Origin: Nostoc edaphicum CCNP1411
GTDB taxonomy: Bacteria; Cyanobacteriota; Cyanobacteriia; Cyanobacteriales; Nostocaceae
DNA length: 64,000 nt
Assembly: GCF_014023275.1 (NCBI RefSeq)
Contig: NZ_CP054698.1
Coordinates: 4,712,001 to 4,776,000, forward strand
Reading direction: 5' to 3'
A program made the translations under genes and the position numbers. The stretch's first letter is position 1. Every line of letters starts with the position of its first letter. The notes under the pieces were generated by a model that was given only the letters and a program-made list of their open reading frames with translations, was not told the origin of the DNA and searched no databases. Below are positions 15,798 to 24,214 of this stretch, one piece after another.

Positions 15798-18700
15798 ATG
15801 GCGCAGAATTGGTTGCAGATTACGCATCAAAACGACAAAATCCAACTTTCTTGGCAACGCGGATATGAAATTCGTCGCCTTGCGCCAGAAGTCGCCTTCC
15901 AGCAACCCTTCAATGAAGAAAACGCAGCTGAATTGCGCTGGTATTTAGAAGATTATCTGAGCTTTCCTTACGGTATTTTTCCAGATAACGCTGTAAAAAT
16001 TGAACAAAAATTACAGCATTGGGGACAACAGCTATTTGAGCTAGTATTTCGCAGTACAGAGAAAGGAAGAGAGTTTTTTCAGGAAGCGACACGGGAAGGG
16101 CTAGATAAATGTGAACTGGGCATCATTTCTGATAACGCCGAAGTGCTGAACTTGCCTTGGGAGTTGCTATATTCCCCCGATTATCAATTTCTTGCACCTT
16201 CACTGGCGGGGATGTATCGCAGTCTCAGCAGTCAGGGCGTAAAAGCACCATTGCCAACAATGCCCGATGACCAACTGAATATTTTACTAGTTATTGCCCG
16301 TCCTTACGATCAGCAAGATGTTGGATTTAAAACCATTGCCCGTCCACTGCTGGCGGCGCTGCAACCGATACGACAGCGAGTCAATCTTAAGGTATTGCGT
16401 CCCCCTAGCTTGAAAGCATTTGAAGCGGAACTGCAAGGGAATAAGGGTTTTTATCATATCGTCCATTTTGATGGACATGGAAATTTTGACAGCGAGACTC
16501 AGGGAGTTTTAGTCTTTGAGGATGAACAGGGAAATGAGCAAGCTGTCAGCGCTAGAGAAATTGCCCAATATTTAACAGATTGCCGTGTGCCAATTTTTGT
16601 GCTGAATGCTTGCAAGTCTGGACAAGTAGGCGAAGAAGCTTTTTCTTCTGTAGCGGGACAGTTGGTGAAATTGGGGGCTAAGGGTGTGGTAGCGATGGCG
16701 TATTCAGTTTACGCCAAAGGTGCAGAACACTTTATTAGGCGGTTGTATGGGGAATTAGTCAGGGGAGAGTGTATCGCCACAGCAGTTGCAGCAGGGCGAA
16801 AGTCTATGTCTATTGACAAAATGCGCCCCAGTCCCAAAGGAAATTTACCTTTACAAGATTGGCTTGTGCCGGTTCTGTATCAGCAAGAACCCTATACGCC
16901 TTTTGTTCCTAAAAAGACAGCACCCAGTTTTGCCGATTTGATGGCGCAAGCAGACAACACCCCAGAAAGTAGCAAAGCTGTAGGTTTACCTGATGAAAGT
17001 GCTTATGGTTTTATTGGGCGGGATTATGAGATTTTGCGTTTAGAGAGAGCATTTCGGCAAAATCATGTTGTGTTAGTGCAGGGAATGGGCGGCGTTGGTA
17101 AAACTGAGTTAGCCGCAGGTTTCGCCCGGTGGTTGGATGACACTCAAGGACGTACAGGCGGTATGTTCTTCACCTCCTTTGAACAGGGTGCGGGGTTGAG
17201 TCAGGTAATTAACCAAATTGGTAGGGCGTTAGGCGGTGAGAGATTTTCCCAAATGATGCCAGATAAGCAAGAAGATGTGGTGCAAGGATATTTGCAAACT
17301 AATCCTTGCTTGTTGATTTGGGATAACTTTGAACCTGTCAACGGTTTTCCTACGGGGAATGAACCATTATTAAGTGGGGAAGAAAGAAACAAGCTGAAGC
17401 GGTTTCTTAAAGAATTGCGGGGTGGTCAATCTTGGGTATTAATTACCAGTCGCCACGAAGAACTTTGGTTGGATTGTGGGTATAGTTTAATCAATTTGCG
17501 GGGGTTGTCTCAAGCGGATGCCCAAGAGTTAGCCGCGAAGATTTTGCAAACGGTGGGTGTGGAGAGAAAGAACCTACCAGCAGAGTATTTGGAATTGTTG
17601 AAATTGTTGGGGGGACATCCGTTGTCTTTGCGGGTGGTGTTGCCGCATTTAAAGACACAGACACCTGTGCAATTAATTGAAGCGCTGCGACGGGGGTTGG
17701 ATACTTTTAGGGGACAAGAGGAAGAAGGGAGAGAAAAATCTCTCACTGTGTCGTTGGATTATTCCTTTGCTAGGTTGTCAGAACGAACACGTCAGCATTT
17801 ACCATTTTTGGCACTGTTTTCGGAACGGGTTGATGCACATTGGCTGCATCTGTTTTCAGAAAATGCTGATAATGAATTTGGACAAGCTTATCGGGCTGTG
17901 TTTGGGGAGAACTTGCAAAAACCAGATTGGTTAAGGATTCTCAATGAAGCCGCCGCCGCAGGTGTTTTGGAATATTTGGGTGAGACTATCTACAAAATTC
18001 ACCCTGCATTGCCTTGGTATTTGCGCCAGCAGTTAAACACAATTACTTCCCAGGAGGTGATTAACGAACTCGAAAAAAAGTTGCTGATTTTCTACGCAGC
18101 GTTGGCTGACAAGTATTATAAGCAACTCATCAGCAAGGCAAAACTAGCAACTTTTGTGCTGCGGGTCGAAGAACCAAATCTGTTGCAAAATCTGCGCCTT
18201 GCTGAACAGCAGCAGGAATGGGCTTATGCACAATCAATTCTGCAAGCCTTGGGAGAAGTGTATGAGCGGATAGGGCGCAAACCCGAATTTAAGTCACTGC
18301 GGCAACGTGCGCTGAAACAAATAGGCATTCACTTGGCAGATGCAAAAGCAAAGGGTAAAAATGCTTTGGATTTTTGGATGTATCTGCGGGGTGCAGATGC
18401 TAATGAAGCAGCTCAAAGTGCTGACTTGAAAGGGGCAAGGAAAGTTGATCAAGAAATTCTGGATGAACTGATAGCTGTAAATGACTCCTCAGTGAATGTC
18501 AAAATTGCCAGTGCTAATCATAATTTAGGCACTATTGCCGAAGAGCAACGGCAGTTTGATGTGGCTGTTGATTACTACAACAAGGCGCTGAAAATATATG
18601 AAGATGCTGGTGATTTGTACCGTGCTGCTAGTGACTATCACCATTTGGGCAGGGTAGCCCAAGAGCAACGGCAGTTTGATGTGGCTGTTGATTACTACAA

Positions 18701-19376
18701 CAAGGCGCTGAAGATATTCGAAGATGCCGGGGATTTGTACCGTGCTGCTAGTGACTATCACCATTTGGGCAGGGTAGCCCAAGAGCAACGGCAGTTTGAT
18801 GTGGCTGTTGATTACTACAACAAGGCGCTGAAAATATATGAAGATGCTGGTGATTTGTACAGTGCTGCTAGAGAATATCACCACCTGGGCATGGTAGCCC
18901 AAGAGCAACGGCAGTTTGATGTGGCTGTTGATTACTACAACAAGGCGCTGAAGATATTCGAAGATGCCGGGGATTTGTACAGTGCTGCTAGTGACTATCA
19001 CCAATTAGGCATGGTAGCCCAAGAGCAACGGCAGTTTGATGTGGCTGTTGATTACTATCAAAAAACCTATAAAGTTTTTGAGCAATTCCGTGATTGGCGT
19101 AAGGCTTCAGCAACATTGGGTAAGTGGGGAAGGGTTTTAGAAGCTCAAGAAAATTACGCTGAGGCTTTGCAAATTTACATCAATGGTTTAACTATTGAAC
19201 TAAAGCATAATAAAGATTGGATTGGTTTCTATATCAATGCTTTAGCCTGTATACTCAAGCAGTTAGGTGAAAGCCAGTTTCAAGATATTTGGCGCGAGGC
19301 GACGGATGAAGAGTGTGCTGGAGAGTATCGCAAGGCAATTTGGGCAGCGCGAGATAGGCTAGAAACAGAGTCGTAG
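15798..19376 (+). CDS. CHAT protease-STAND ATPase-TPR protein (2)
   Basis: A 1192-residue paralogue of the first CHAT protein, on the opposite strand. The CHAT domain has His227 (HFDGHG) and Cys272 (LNACKSG), so the dyad is intact. Then come FIGRD, the P-loop GMGGVGKTE (429-437), CLLIWDNFE as Walker B, and ITSRHEE. After a helical winged-helix-like region there are at least five TPR units of the type AQEQRQFDVAVDYYNKALKI encoded by 120-bp repeats (18541-19075). The start is ATG 15798 (MAQNW); a GTG at 15783 is in frame but gives an atypical extension. The two proteins share the N-terminal layout, but their TPR sequences differ, so they may sense different ligands. The effector role is inferred. 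Confidence 0.9.
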   Translation: MAQNWLQITHQNDKIQLSWQRGYEIRRLAPEVAFQQPFNEENAAELRWYLEDYLSFPYGIFPDNAVKIEQKLQHWGQQLFELVFRSTEKGREFFQEATREGLDKCELGIISDNAEVLNLPWELLYSPDYQFLAPSLAGMYRSLSSQGVKAPLPTMPDDQLNILLVIARPYDQQDVGFKTIARPLLAALQPIRQRVNLKVLRPPSLKAFEAELQGNKGFYHIVHFDGHGNFDSETQGVLVFEDEQGNEQAVSAREIAQYLTDCRVPIFVLNACKSGQVGEEAFSSVAGQLVKLGAKGVVAMAYSVYAKGAEHFIRRLYGELVRGECIATAVAAGRKSMSIDKMRPSPKGNLPLQDWLVPVLYQQEPYTPFVPKKTAPSFADLMAQADNTPESSKAVGLPDESAYGFIGRDYEILRLERAFRQNHVVLVQGMGGVGKTELAAGFARWLDDTQGRTGGMFFTSFEQGAGLSQVINQIGRALGGERFSQMMPDKQEDVVQGYLQTNPCLLIWDNFEPVNGFPTGNEPLLSGEERNKLKRFLKELRGGQSWVLITSRHEELWLDCGYSLINLRGLSQADAQELAAKILQTVGVERKNLPAEYLELLKLLGGHPLSLRVVLPHLKTQTPVQLIEALRRGLDTFRGQEEEGREKSLTVSLDYSFARLSERTRQHLPFLALFSERVDAHWLHLFSENADNEFGQAYRAVFGENLQKPDWLRILNEAAAAGVLEYLGETIYKIHPALPWYLRQQLNTITSQEVINELEKKLLIFYAALADKYYKQLISKAKLATFVLRVEEPNLLQNLRLAEQQQEWAYAQSILQALGEVYERIGRKPEFKSLRQRALKQIGIHLADAKAKGKNALDFWMYLRGADANEAAQSADLKGARKVDQEILDELIAVNDSSVNVKIASANHNLGTIAEEQRQFDVAVDYYNKALKIYEDAGDLYRAASDYHHLGRVAQEQRQFDVAVDYYNKALKIFEDAGDLYRAASDYHHLGRVAQEQRQFDVAVDYYNKALKIYEDAGDLYSAAREYHHLGMVAQEQRQFDVAVDYYNKALKIFEDAGDLYSAASDYHQLGMVAQEQRQFDVAVDYYQKTYKVFEQFRDWRKASATLGKWGRVLEAQENYAEALQIYINGLTIELKHNKDWIGFYINALACILKQLGESQFQDIWREATDEECAGEYRKAIWAARDRLETES
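18541..19075. repeat. Tandem 120-bp repeats in TPR-coding DNA (2)
   Basis: AAGAGCAACGGCAGTTTGAT recurs every 120 bp five times. Units alternate between two sub-types (AAAATATATG and AAGATATTCG variants), which suggests duplication of a two-unit block of 240 bp. They encode the TPR array of the second CHAT protein. Confidence 0.92.
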
Positions 19377-19440
19377 GTTACAGTGCAAGATTTATTGCCA
19401 ACGTCAAATCATTCATAAGTTTTATTTAAGCATTGGTTAC

Positions 19441-19467
19441 GATGTCTACGACGGGCTACGCCTACGC
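19441..19467. repeat. GATGTCTACGACGGGCTACG dispersed repeat
   Basis: GATGTCTACGACGGGCTACG followed by CCTACGC. Near-identical copies occur inside a Uma2 gene at 32664-32691, in reverse orientation near 22057-22083, and in altered form at 29705-29730. Confidence 0.6.
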
Positions 19468-19515
19468 ACACAGCACACTACCCTAAAGAGAGATCGCATA
19501 AGCTTTTGTCAAAAA

Positions 19516-19704
19516 GTTGTAACCTTAAGGCTTAATGTCGTAACCTTAAGCCTTAATCTTATGATGCTGGTGGTTAATGTTGTAACGTTAAGCCTTAAGG
19601 TTATAGCGTTAAGCCTTAAGGTTATAGCATTAAGCCTTAAGGTTATAGCATTAAGCCTTAATGTTATAGCGTTAAGCCTTAATGTTGTAATGTTGGTGAC
19701 GACA
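19516..19704. repeat. 21-bp tandem repeat array
   Basis: Nine 21-bp units of the type GTTATAGCGTTAAGCCTTAA, the third and last degenerate. Each contains the self-complementary core TTAAGSCTTAA. The array sits between the second CHAT gene and an antitoxin gene. There are no unique spacers, so it is not a CRISPR array. Because 21 is divisible by three it creates an artefactual repetitive ORF on both strands. Confidence 0.85.
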
Positions 19705-19738
19705 AGACATTCACTTCTAACTGCGATTAACTGCGATC

Positions 19739-19761
19739 GTTGATTCAAGAACTAACCAATA
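19739..19761 (+). pseudogene. Remnant of a PIN toxin 3' end
   Basis: The sequence GTTGATTCAAGAACTAACCA just before antitoxin copy 1 matches the 3' coding end of the PIN toxin gene (20754-20776) at 21 of 23 positions; the intact gene encodes LIQELTN there. This indicates that a second toxin copy once preceded this antitoxin and has been deleted. Confidence 0.5.
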
Positions 19762-20033
19762 TGCAAGCCTACAAGCTGAACGCCATAATTGACGAATCAG
19801 GTCATTTAATTATTGACGAACCTCTAAATATTGCTCCTGGAAAAGTGGAAGTGATTATTTTGCAGCCAGTTCCATCCTTGGAAACTTCTACTGAGTCACA
19901 GCCAGAAAAGCCGAGAAGAAAGTCTAAATTAAAAGCATTTGAAGGTTTATTTGAAAATGCCCCACCGACACCACCAGACTTTGATCCAAATCAAGCCCAA
20001 TGGGAAGCTTTAAAGGAGAAACATAATCTGTGA
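19761..20033 (+). CDS. Orphan antitoxin-like protein (copy 1)
   Basis: A 90-residue protein, nearly the same as the antitoxin at 20081. The N-terminal part, MQAYKLNAIIDESGHLIIDE, resembles the beta-strand dimer of AbrB-like antitoxins, and EPLNIAPGKVEVIILQP follows. The tail is acidic and proline-rich and ends WEALKEKHNL. The start at 19761 is set by the shared ACCAATATGCAAGCC context. After its stop, GTGAAATTGCCTGAAATATAA reads V-K-L-P-E-I-stop, a possible vestige of the toxin start (GTGAAAGTCCTC). It has no intact partner of its own and could still neutralise the neighbouring toxin. Confidence 0.75.
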   Translation: MQAYKLNAIIDESGHLIIDEPLNIAPGKVEVIILQPVPSLETSTESQPEKPRRKSKLKAFEGLFENAPPTPPDFDPNQAQWEALKEKHNL

Positions 20034-20080
20034 AATTGCCTGAAATATAATTTAATGATATATAGATGAGGAAAACCAAT

Positions 20081-20368
20081 ATGCAAGCCTACAAGCTAAA
20101 CGCAACAATTGATGAATCCGGTAATTTAATTATTCACGAACCTTTAAATATTGCTCCTGGGACAGTAGAAGTCATTATTTTGCAGCCAGTTCCATCCTTG
20201 GAAAGCTCTACAGAAACCACTACTGAGTCGCAGCCAGATAAGCCTAAGAGACAAACAACAAAAATCAAAGCTTTGCAAGACTGGTTTGAGAAGACACAAC
20301 CTGCTCCTGCTGATTTTGACCCAGACCAAGCTAGATGGGAAGCTTTAAAGGAGAAACATAATCTGTGA
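20081..20368 (+). CDS. Antitoxin of PIN-domain pair (copy 2)
   Basis: A 95-residue antitoxin immediately upstream of a PIN-domain toxin, overlapping it by four bases (GTGA). AbrB-like N-terminal strands (MQAYKLNATIDESGNLIIHE) are followed by NIAPGTVEVIILQPVPSLE, a Lys-rich linker and a C-terminal acidic/aromatic segment ending WEALKEKHNL, which probably binds the toxin. The ATG at 20081 is preceded by GAGG at a proper distance; the ATG at 20066 is less likely. It is a tandem duplicate of the gene at 19761. Confidence 0.8.
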   Translation: MQAYKLNATIDESGNLIIHEPLNIAPGTVEVIILQPVPSLESSTETTTESQPDKPKRQTTKIKALQDWFEKTQPAPADFDPDQARWEALKEKHNL

Positions 20369-20784
20369 AAGTCCTCTTAGACAACAATGTTATTTTGGAT
20401 GTTGCTCTTGAGCGACAACCTTTTTTTGGCAATAGCGACACAGTTGTATCATTTGTTGAAGAGGGGCAGATAGAAGGCTACATCTGTGCATCTTCCTTTA
20501 GTGACCTTTACTACATCATCCGTAAAGAAAAAGGTCGAAATTTAGCTCTTGAATTTTTGAGGGAAATAGTTACTTTTTGCCATGTTACCACGGTAGACAG
20601 TGCCACAATCAACATGGCATTAACCGTTAACTTCAGAGATTTTGAAGACGCTATTCAATACAGCACTGCGGCACTCAATCACTTAGATGCTATTATTACC
20701 CGCAACCCTAGAGATTTTCCAGTTGCTACTCCCAGAATTATGACACCTGAAGAGTTGATTCAGGAACTAACAAATACTCTATAA
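20365..20784 (+). CDS. PIN-domain toxin ribonuclease
   Basis: A 139-residue PIN-fold protein, predicted to be a Mg-dependent ribonuclease of the VapC type. The N-terminal KVLLDNNVILDVALER supplies the first acidic residue. SFSDLYYIIRK, a central DFEDAIQYSTA with the conserved acidic pair, and LDAIITRNPRDF with the final acidic strand complete the site. It starts at GTG 20365, translationally coupled to the antitoxin. The target RNA is unknown. It is downstream of the CHAT gene and 20 bp upstream of the UBA-like gene, so all may share a transcript. Confidence 0.88.
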   Translation: MKVLLDNNVILDVALERQPFFGNSDTVVSFVEEGQIEGYICASSFSDLYYIIRKEKGRNLALEFLREIVTFCHVTTVDSATINMALTVNFRDFEDAIQYSTAALNHLDAIITRNPRDFPVATPRIMTPEELIQELTNTL

Positions 20785-20803
20785 ATAATTAAGTCAAATA
20801 TAT

Positions 20804-21241
20804 ATGAATGCCCAACTAACCCCTGTCGAAATCCAAGAACTTCAGCAACTTCTGCCAAACGACACCCCAGCCCAACAAGCGCTTACTACTCTGCAACAAC
20901 ACAATGGCAATCTAGAAGCGAGTTTTGATGCACTTTGGCAAGAGAAAGTCGGCAAAACAGATTATAGTAAGGGCAAAAAATCTCTTTTACAGCTGACCCT
21001 CAATGAAATCCGCGCGGAAATCTGTGGTGATGATGGTTTACAGGGCAAAATTAAAGAATACACCAAGAATCCTGGTAGTGCTTCTCTGCTCAATAGTATC
21101 ATTGGCTCACTGGTGGCAGTTGCAGCAGTAAATGGAATACCGATGGATGCTGCGATCGCAACAATTGTCGTATTATATATTTTAAAAATTGGAATAAACG
21201 TTTACTGCAAATACACTGAGCCAGATAGCCAGCCAGAGTAA
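20804..21241 (+). CDS. UBA-like, two-hydrophobic-segment protein (paralogue B)
   Basis: A paralogue of the 8814 gene with the same length (145) and layout. The N-terminus has a UBA-like helix pair (QQALTTLQQHNGNLEASFDAL) and then a charged linker. Two hydrophobic segments (about 94-111 and 114-134, including IATIVVLYILKIGINVYCKY) precede an acidic tail. The start MNAQLT is identical in both. It follows the PIN toxin by 19 bp. Conservation of the pair at both ends of the CHAT island argues for a functional tie to the CHAT proteins: a membrane-acting effector, a substrate, or an adaptor. This is inference; the family is unrecognised. Confidence 0.75.
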   Translation: MNAQLTPVEIQELQQLLPNDTPAQQALTTLQQHNGNLEASFDALWQEKVGKTDYSKGKKSLLQLTLNEIRAEICGDDGLQGKIKEYTKNPGSASLLNSIIGSLVAVAAVNGIPMDAAIATIVVLYILKIGINVYCKYTEPDSQPE

Positions 21242-21261
21242 GGGTAAAAATATTATTGTAC

Positions 21262-21281
21262 AGACGCGATTAATCGCGTCT
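21262..21281. repeat. Perfect 20-bp palindrome
   Basis: AGACGCGATTAATCGCGTCT is fully self-complementary. The same 20-mer occurs at 58258-58277. It lies between convergent genes (ends 21241 and 21295) and may form a transcript 3'-end hairpin. Confidence 0.7.
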
Positions 21282-21294
21282 CTCCTAACTCCCT

Positions 21295-21933
21295 TCACGT
21301 CCCTGGTAAATTTAGCAACTGCTCGTCCAAATGACTACGGTCTGCCAAAACCTTTAACAACGGCCCATGTGAGCTAAATTCTACAATACTGACCGAAGCA
21401 ACAGGACATCCTAAACGAAAACGGAAGCGTCCCACGTCAACCCCCAGAAAACTACACAGAAGAATTCTGATGGTTGCCTTGTGTGCAACAACTAAAACAT
21501 TACCATTACTGTAACTTTGTTTAATTTCTTCAATTACCTGCAAGGCACGAGAAGCAATTGTAACCGCCATTTCTCCACCAGTTGGAGCATTCCAAGCCGG
21601 ATCTGCTGACCAGCGAATATAATCATCGTGATATTCACGGCTAATTATTTCTGGCGTTTTTCCTTCCCACTTGCCATAGTTGATTTCCTTTAAACCATCC
21701 CTAAGTTGTGGTTCCATCCCTATCGCAGCACATAAGGGTTTTGCTGTCAATACAGTTCGCCGCATTGGACTACAAAATATTGCTGTCCAATCCATAGAAC
21801 TATATGCGTCAGCAAAAGCCTTTGCCATATCCAACCCTTCTGGGGTAAGTTCTGAGTCTATGGAACCGCAAAAGGAATTATTGCGACTACATTCTGTCTG
21901 TCCGTGACGGAGGAGATAAAGAGTTAGGCTCAC
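21295..21933 (-). CDS. Histidine phosphatase family protein
   Basis: A branch-1 histidine phosphatase, phosphoglycerate-mutase-like, 212 residues. LLRHGQTE (His10 phospho-acceptor) and SPMRRTVLTA (second arginine) are in order, with DGLKEINYGKWEGK and VLVVAHKATIR carrying the second histidine. E-x-N-Y-G-x-W-E-G-K resembles CobC/PhoE-like phosphatases more than the glycolytic mutase. The substrate is uncertain; a sugar phosphate or nucleotide is possible. No linked genes help. Confidence 0.88.
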   Translation of the reverse strand: MSLTLYLLRHGQTECSRNNSFCGSIDSELTPEGLDMAKAFADAYSSMDWTAIFCSPMRRTVLTAKPLCAAIGMEPQLRDGLKEINYGKWEGKTPEIISREYHDDYIRWSADPAWNAPTGGEMAVTIASRALQVIEEIKQSYSNGNVLVVAHKATIRILLCSFLGVDVGRFRFRLGCPVASVSIVEFSSHGPLLKVLADRSHLDEQLLNLPGT

Positions 21934-22252
21934 GGTATATTCCCATCAATTGTAAATTTAAGAGCGCTAACAATCAGATGTTGCTGAAGATAGTTAATGC
22001 CTGTGGTATGTTACTACAATTTTTTGAGATTTTGAATAATTTTCAGGGGAAAGTTGCCGTAGCTACGCCCGTCGTAGACATTGCCATTAAAAAGGCAGGT
22101 ATTGGTGCAGGAGCAAAAATTAAACTAATTTTTAGGTAATATTGCACCATCTTTTACCAAAGAATACATTAAACAGAATGTTAAGTGTGAAATTATAAAT
22201 TTTTAACTACACACTTAACACGCTCTATCGTACCTATTTAGAAGTTGTTGAC
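21934..22252. other. Intergenic region with one dispersed repeat
   Basis: The gap contains GTAGCTACGCCCGTCGTAGACA (near 22063-22084), an inverted copy of the dispersed GATGTCTACGACGGGC repeat. Otherwise I see AT-rich sequence without a convincing ORF, terminator or RNA. Confidence 0.4.
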
Positions 22253-23329
22253 CTAAGCTCTTGCCGTATCTTTTCGTTGCTGCTTGTACTTGCGGCAGAA
22301 AGCTAGACCAAAACCACCGACCATTAATAAACCCAGTGTAGTTAAAGGTTCGGGCACAGACACTTTAGTTTTGAATTTGCTGGTAATAAACAGACTATAC
22401 ACATTATCATCATTACTTGGGTTTACAGTATTTAACTCGACGAACGTATCACCTGCCTGGATAAAAGGATTAGGATCAGCGCTATTACCAAGAGCTAGAT
22501 TATAAAGTTCATCATCAGTCCTAAAACCGTCAGAATCAGAGGCAAACGGATCTGGGTTAGTCAAACTATCACCAATACCGCCAGCAGTGATTAGAGCACC
22601 ATTAGCTCCTTCTCCATCATCCTGACCGCCAGCAGAGCTAGTTAAGCGTCGAGAGCTAGTAGAGTCTGTTGTCACGTCCACAATAGTCAATTGACCACTT
22701 GGCTGAATGCTATAGGTATCGGCAAAAGATAATATAAAATCGCCACCGCTATAAGGTTGATCAAAATTCAACCTGGTTGTGTCACCTGTGGGAGATAGCT
22801 CGCCGTCTAAGATAAAAGACGATAAGCCGACGGTTGTGGCATCTTGATAAGACACAACTAAAGTTTCACCGTCATTATCTCCTAGCTCTTCAATAGTATG
22901 GTTTTGCAAACCTCCTAAAGAGCTAAGAAGGCTGGTAACATCCCAACGTACAGTAGTTGCTGGGTTTTCGTTAGGTGCGAGTACAAAGGCATCAGCAACC
23001 TTCAACAAATTACCGTTCAGTTTGACATCACTTACAGGGCCATTAAAATCCTCCCAAACAGAAGAGGCATAAAGGTAGGCTTTGAGAACAGTTGCACCTA
23101 CAGGTACGTCTGTTTGCAATGTGCCATTGTTACTGGTGCTACCAAAAGCATCTATAGAAAGTGCTGCATTGTCGAAGCTCTCACGAAACAACAAAGCTGC
23201 GGATGCTGGCGAACTTAAGGCAGCAAACCCAAAACTGACACCAAGCACTGCAAATGTACTCAAAGTAGCTTTGCGTATGTCAGCAGGCAAATATTTCTGT
23301 AACTTCTGTCTTACCTGAAATCTACTCAT
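22253..23329 (-). CDS. PEP-CTERM sorting-domain protein
   Basis: A secreted protein of 358 residues handled by the exosortase system. It has an N-terminal signal peptide (hydrophobic LSTFAVLGVSFGFAAL, cleavage after SPASA), then a beta-rich, Asp/Asn-rich extracellular body of unknown fold with long Gly/Ser stretches. The C-terminus has VPEPLTTLG, a transmembrane helix and a basic tail (CRKYKQQRK), the classical PEP-CTERM tripartite signal. Cyanoexosortase A at 41960-42853 is the probable processing enzyme. Its role at the cell surface or in exopolysaccharide is unknown. Confidence 0.85.
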   Translation of the reverse strand: MSRFQVRQKLQKYLPADIRKATLSTFAVLGVSFGFAALSSPASAALLFRESFDNAALSIDAFGSTSNNGTLQTDVPVGATVLKAYLYASSVWEDFNGPVSDVKLNGNLLKVADAFVLAPNENPATTVRWDVTSLLSSLGGLQNHTIEELGDNDGETLVVSYQDATTVGLSSFILDGELSPTGDTTRLNFDQPYSGGDFILSFADTYSIQPSGQLTIVDVTTDSTSSRRLTSSAGGQDDGEGANGALITAGGIGDSLTNPDPFASDSDGFRTDDELYNLALGNSADPNPFIQAGDTFVELNTVNPSNDDNVYSLFITSKFKTKVSVPEPLTTLGLLMVGGFGLAFCRKYKQQRKDTARA

Positions 23330-24214
23330 GACACTTGTTATGGGTATTTGATATTCTTAGGAAGAATTACGTGTTTTTTCGTAAATCTCTAACTTAATAT
23401 CGCTACACAAGAATATATTTTCAACAAATCATTTCCTGTATTTATGAAAACTTTAAGATATTTTTTTGATTAAAATATTTTAAAATGTAGCTAAAAGCTA
23501 TAAAGAATAAAGTTATTTTACAGTTTAAGGAAAAAATATATATGTAAGTATGTAAGATTTATGTGAATTTTATTTGATTAAAAATAAATAATCTAGCGTG
23601 AATTCAACAGACCTCCCTTTCCCCGGTTTTCTCTCCAAAGCGCAAAAAGAGGAGTAACGCAAAAATATAACTTCTTAAGCCTCTCTGCTTCGGGGAAAGG
23701 TTTGGAGAGGCGTCAAATCAAACTCGTCGAACTCACGCTAATATAAATAATGTATTATACATAATCTCTACTAAATAGTAGTTAAAAAAATCAAGGCGGG
23801 CAATGCCCACCCCAATCTTTAGATAGTACGGTTTTATTTTGCCAATCTACTTAGCTTCACAAATTCAACTAATTGAATTTATATATAAATTTTGAATTTA
23901 TAGAAATAGATTATCTAACTTTCTAGAAGCTTAAAATTAAAAAGTGAGGATTTTCTAAAGCTCATTTTTGAAAGAAGTTGGGGAATCTGAGTTCGTACAG
24001 TCTTAATTTTGTAAGAATAATACTAATAGTAGAGACGTATTTAATTACGCCTCTACAAGAGTTCAAGAAATCAAGCCAATCCTTTATTTTCCAGACTTTC
24101 TAAGATGAGAATAAAGGTGTATAGCATTGATTTTCTAACACTCCATGCTTTTTTGCAAAAATGGAATCCATCCCATTGATATCCCTAGAGTTTCTGCAAA
24201 AATGTTATGAATTG
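23330..24214. other. Long AT-rich intergenic region
   Basis: 885 bp with no credible ORF. It contains a mosaic repeat around 23614-23715 in which CCTTTCCCCG/CGGGGAAAGG and CTCTCCAAA/TTTGGAGAG are inverted pairs, and a hairpin at 24029-24056. The 5' part next to 23329 should hold the PEP-CTERM gene promoter, but no motif is convincing. Confidence 0.4.
24029..24056. repeat. GTAGAGACG hairpin
   Basis: GTAGAGACGTATTT pairs with AATTACGCCTCTAC, a 28-bp near-perfect palindrome of the same family as 4001-4030 and 29853-29877. It lies between the PEP-CTERM and CsbD-like genes. Confidence 0.6.

Noticed and set aside
18525..19004. Antisense ORF over the second TPR array
   Set aside because: Same cause: a 120-bp period with no stop in the antisense frame; no start signals or recognisable product.
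19516..19704. CRISPR array
   Set aside because: Units are directly adjacent with no unique spacers, and no cas genes are present.
19561..19743. Repetitive LSLKVIA ORF
   Set aside because: It arises from the 21-bp tandem array, whose length is a multiple of three; no credible protein.
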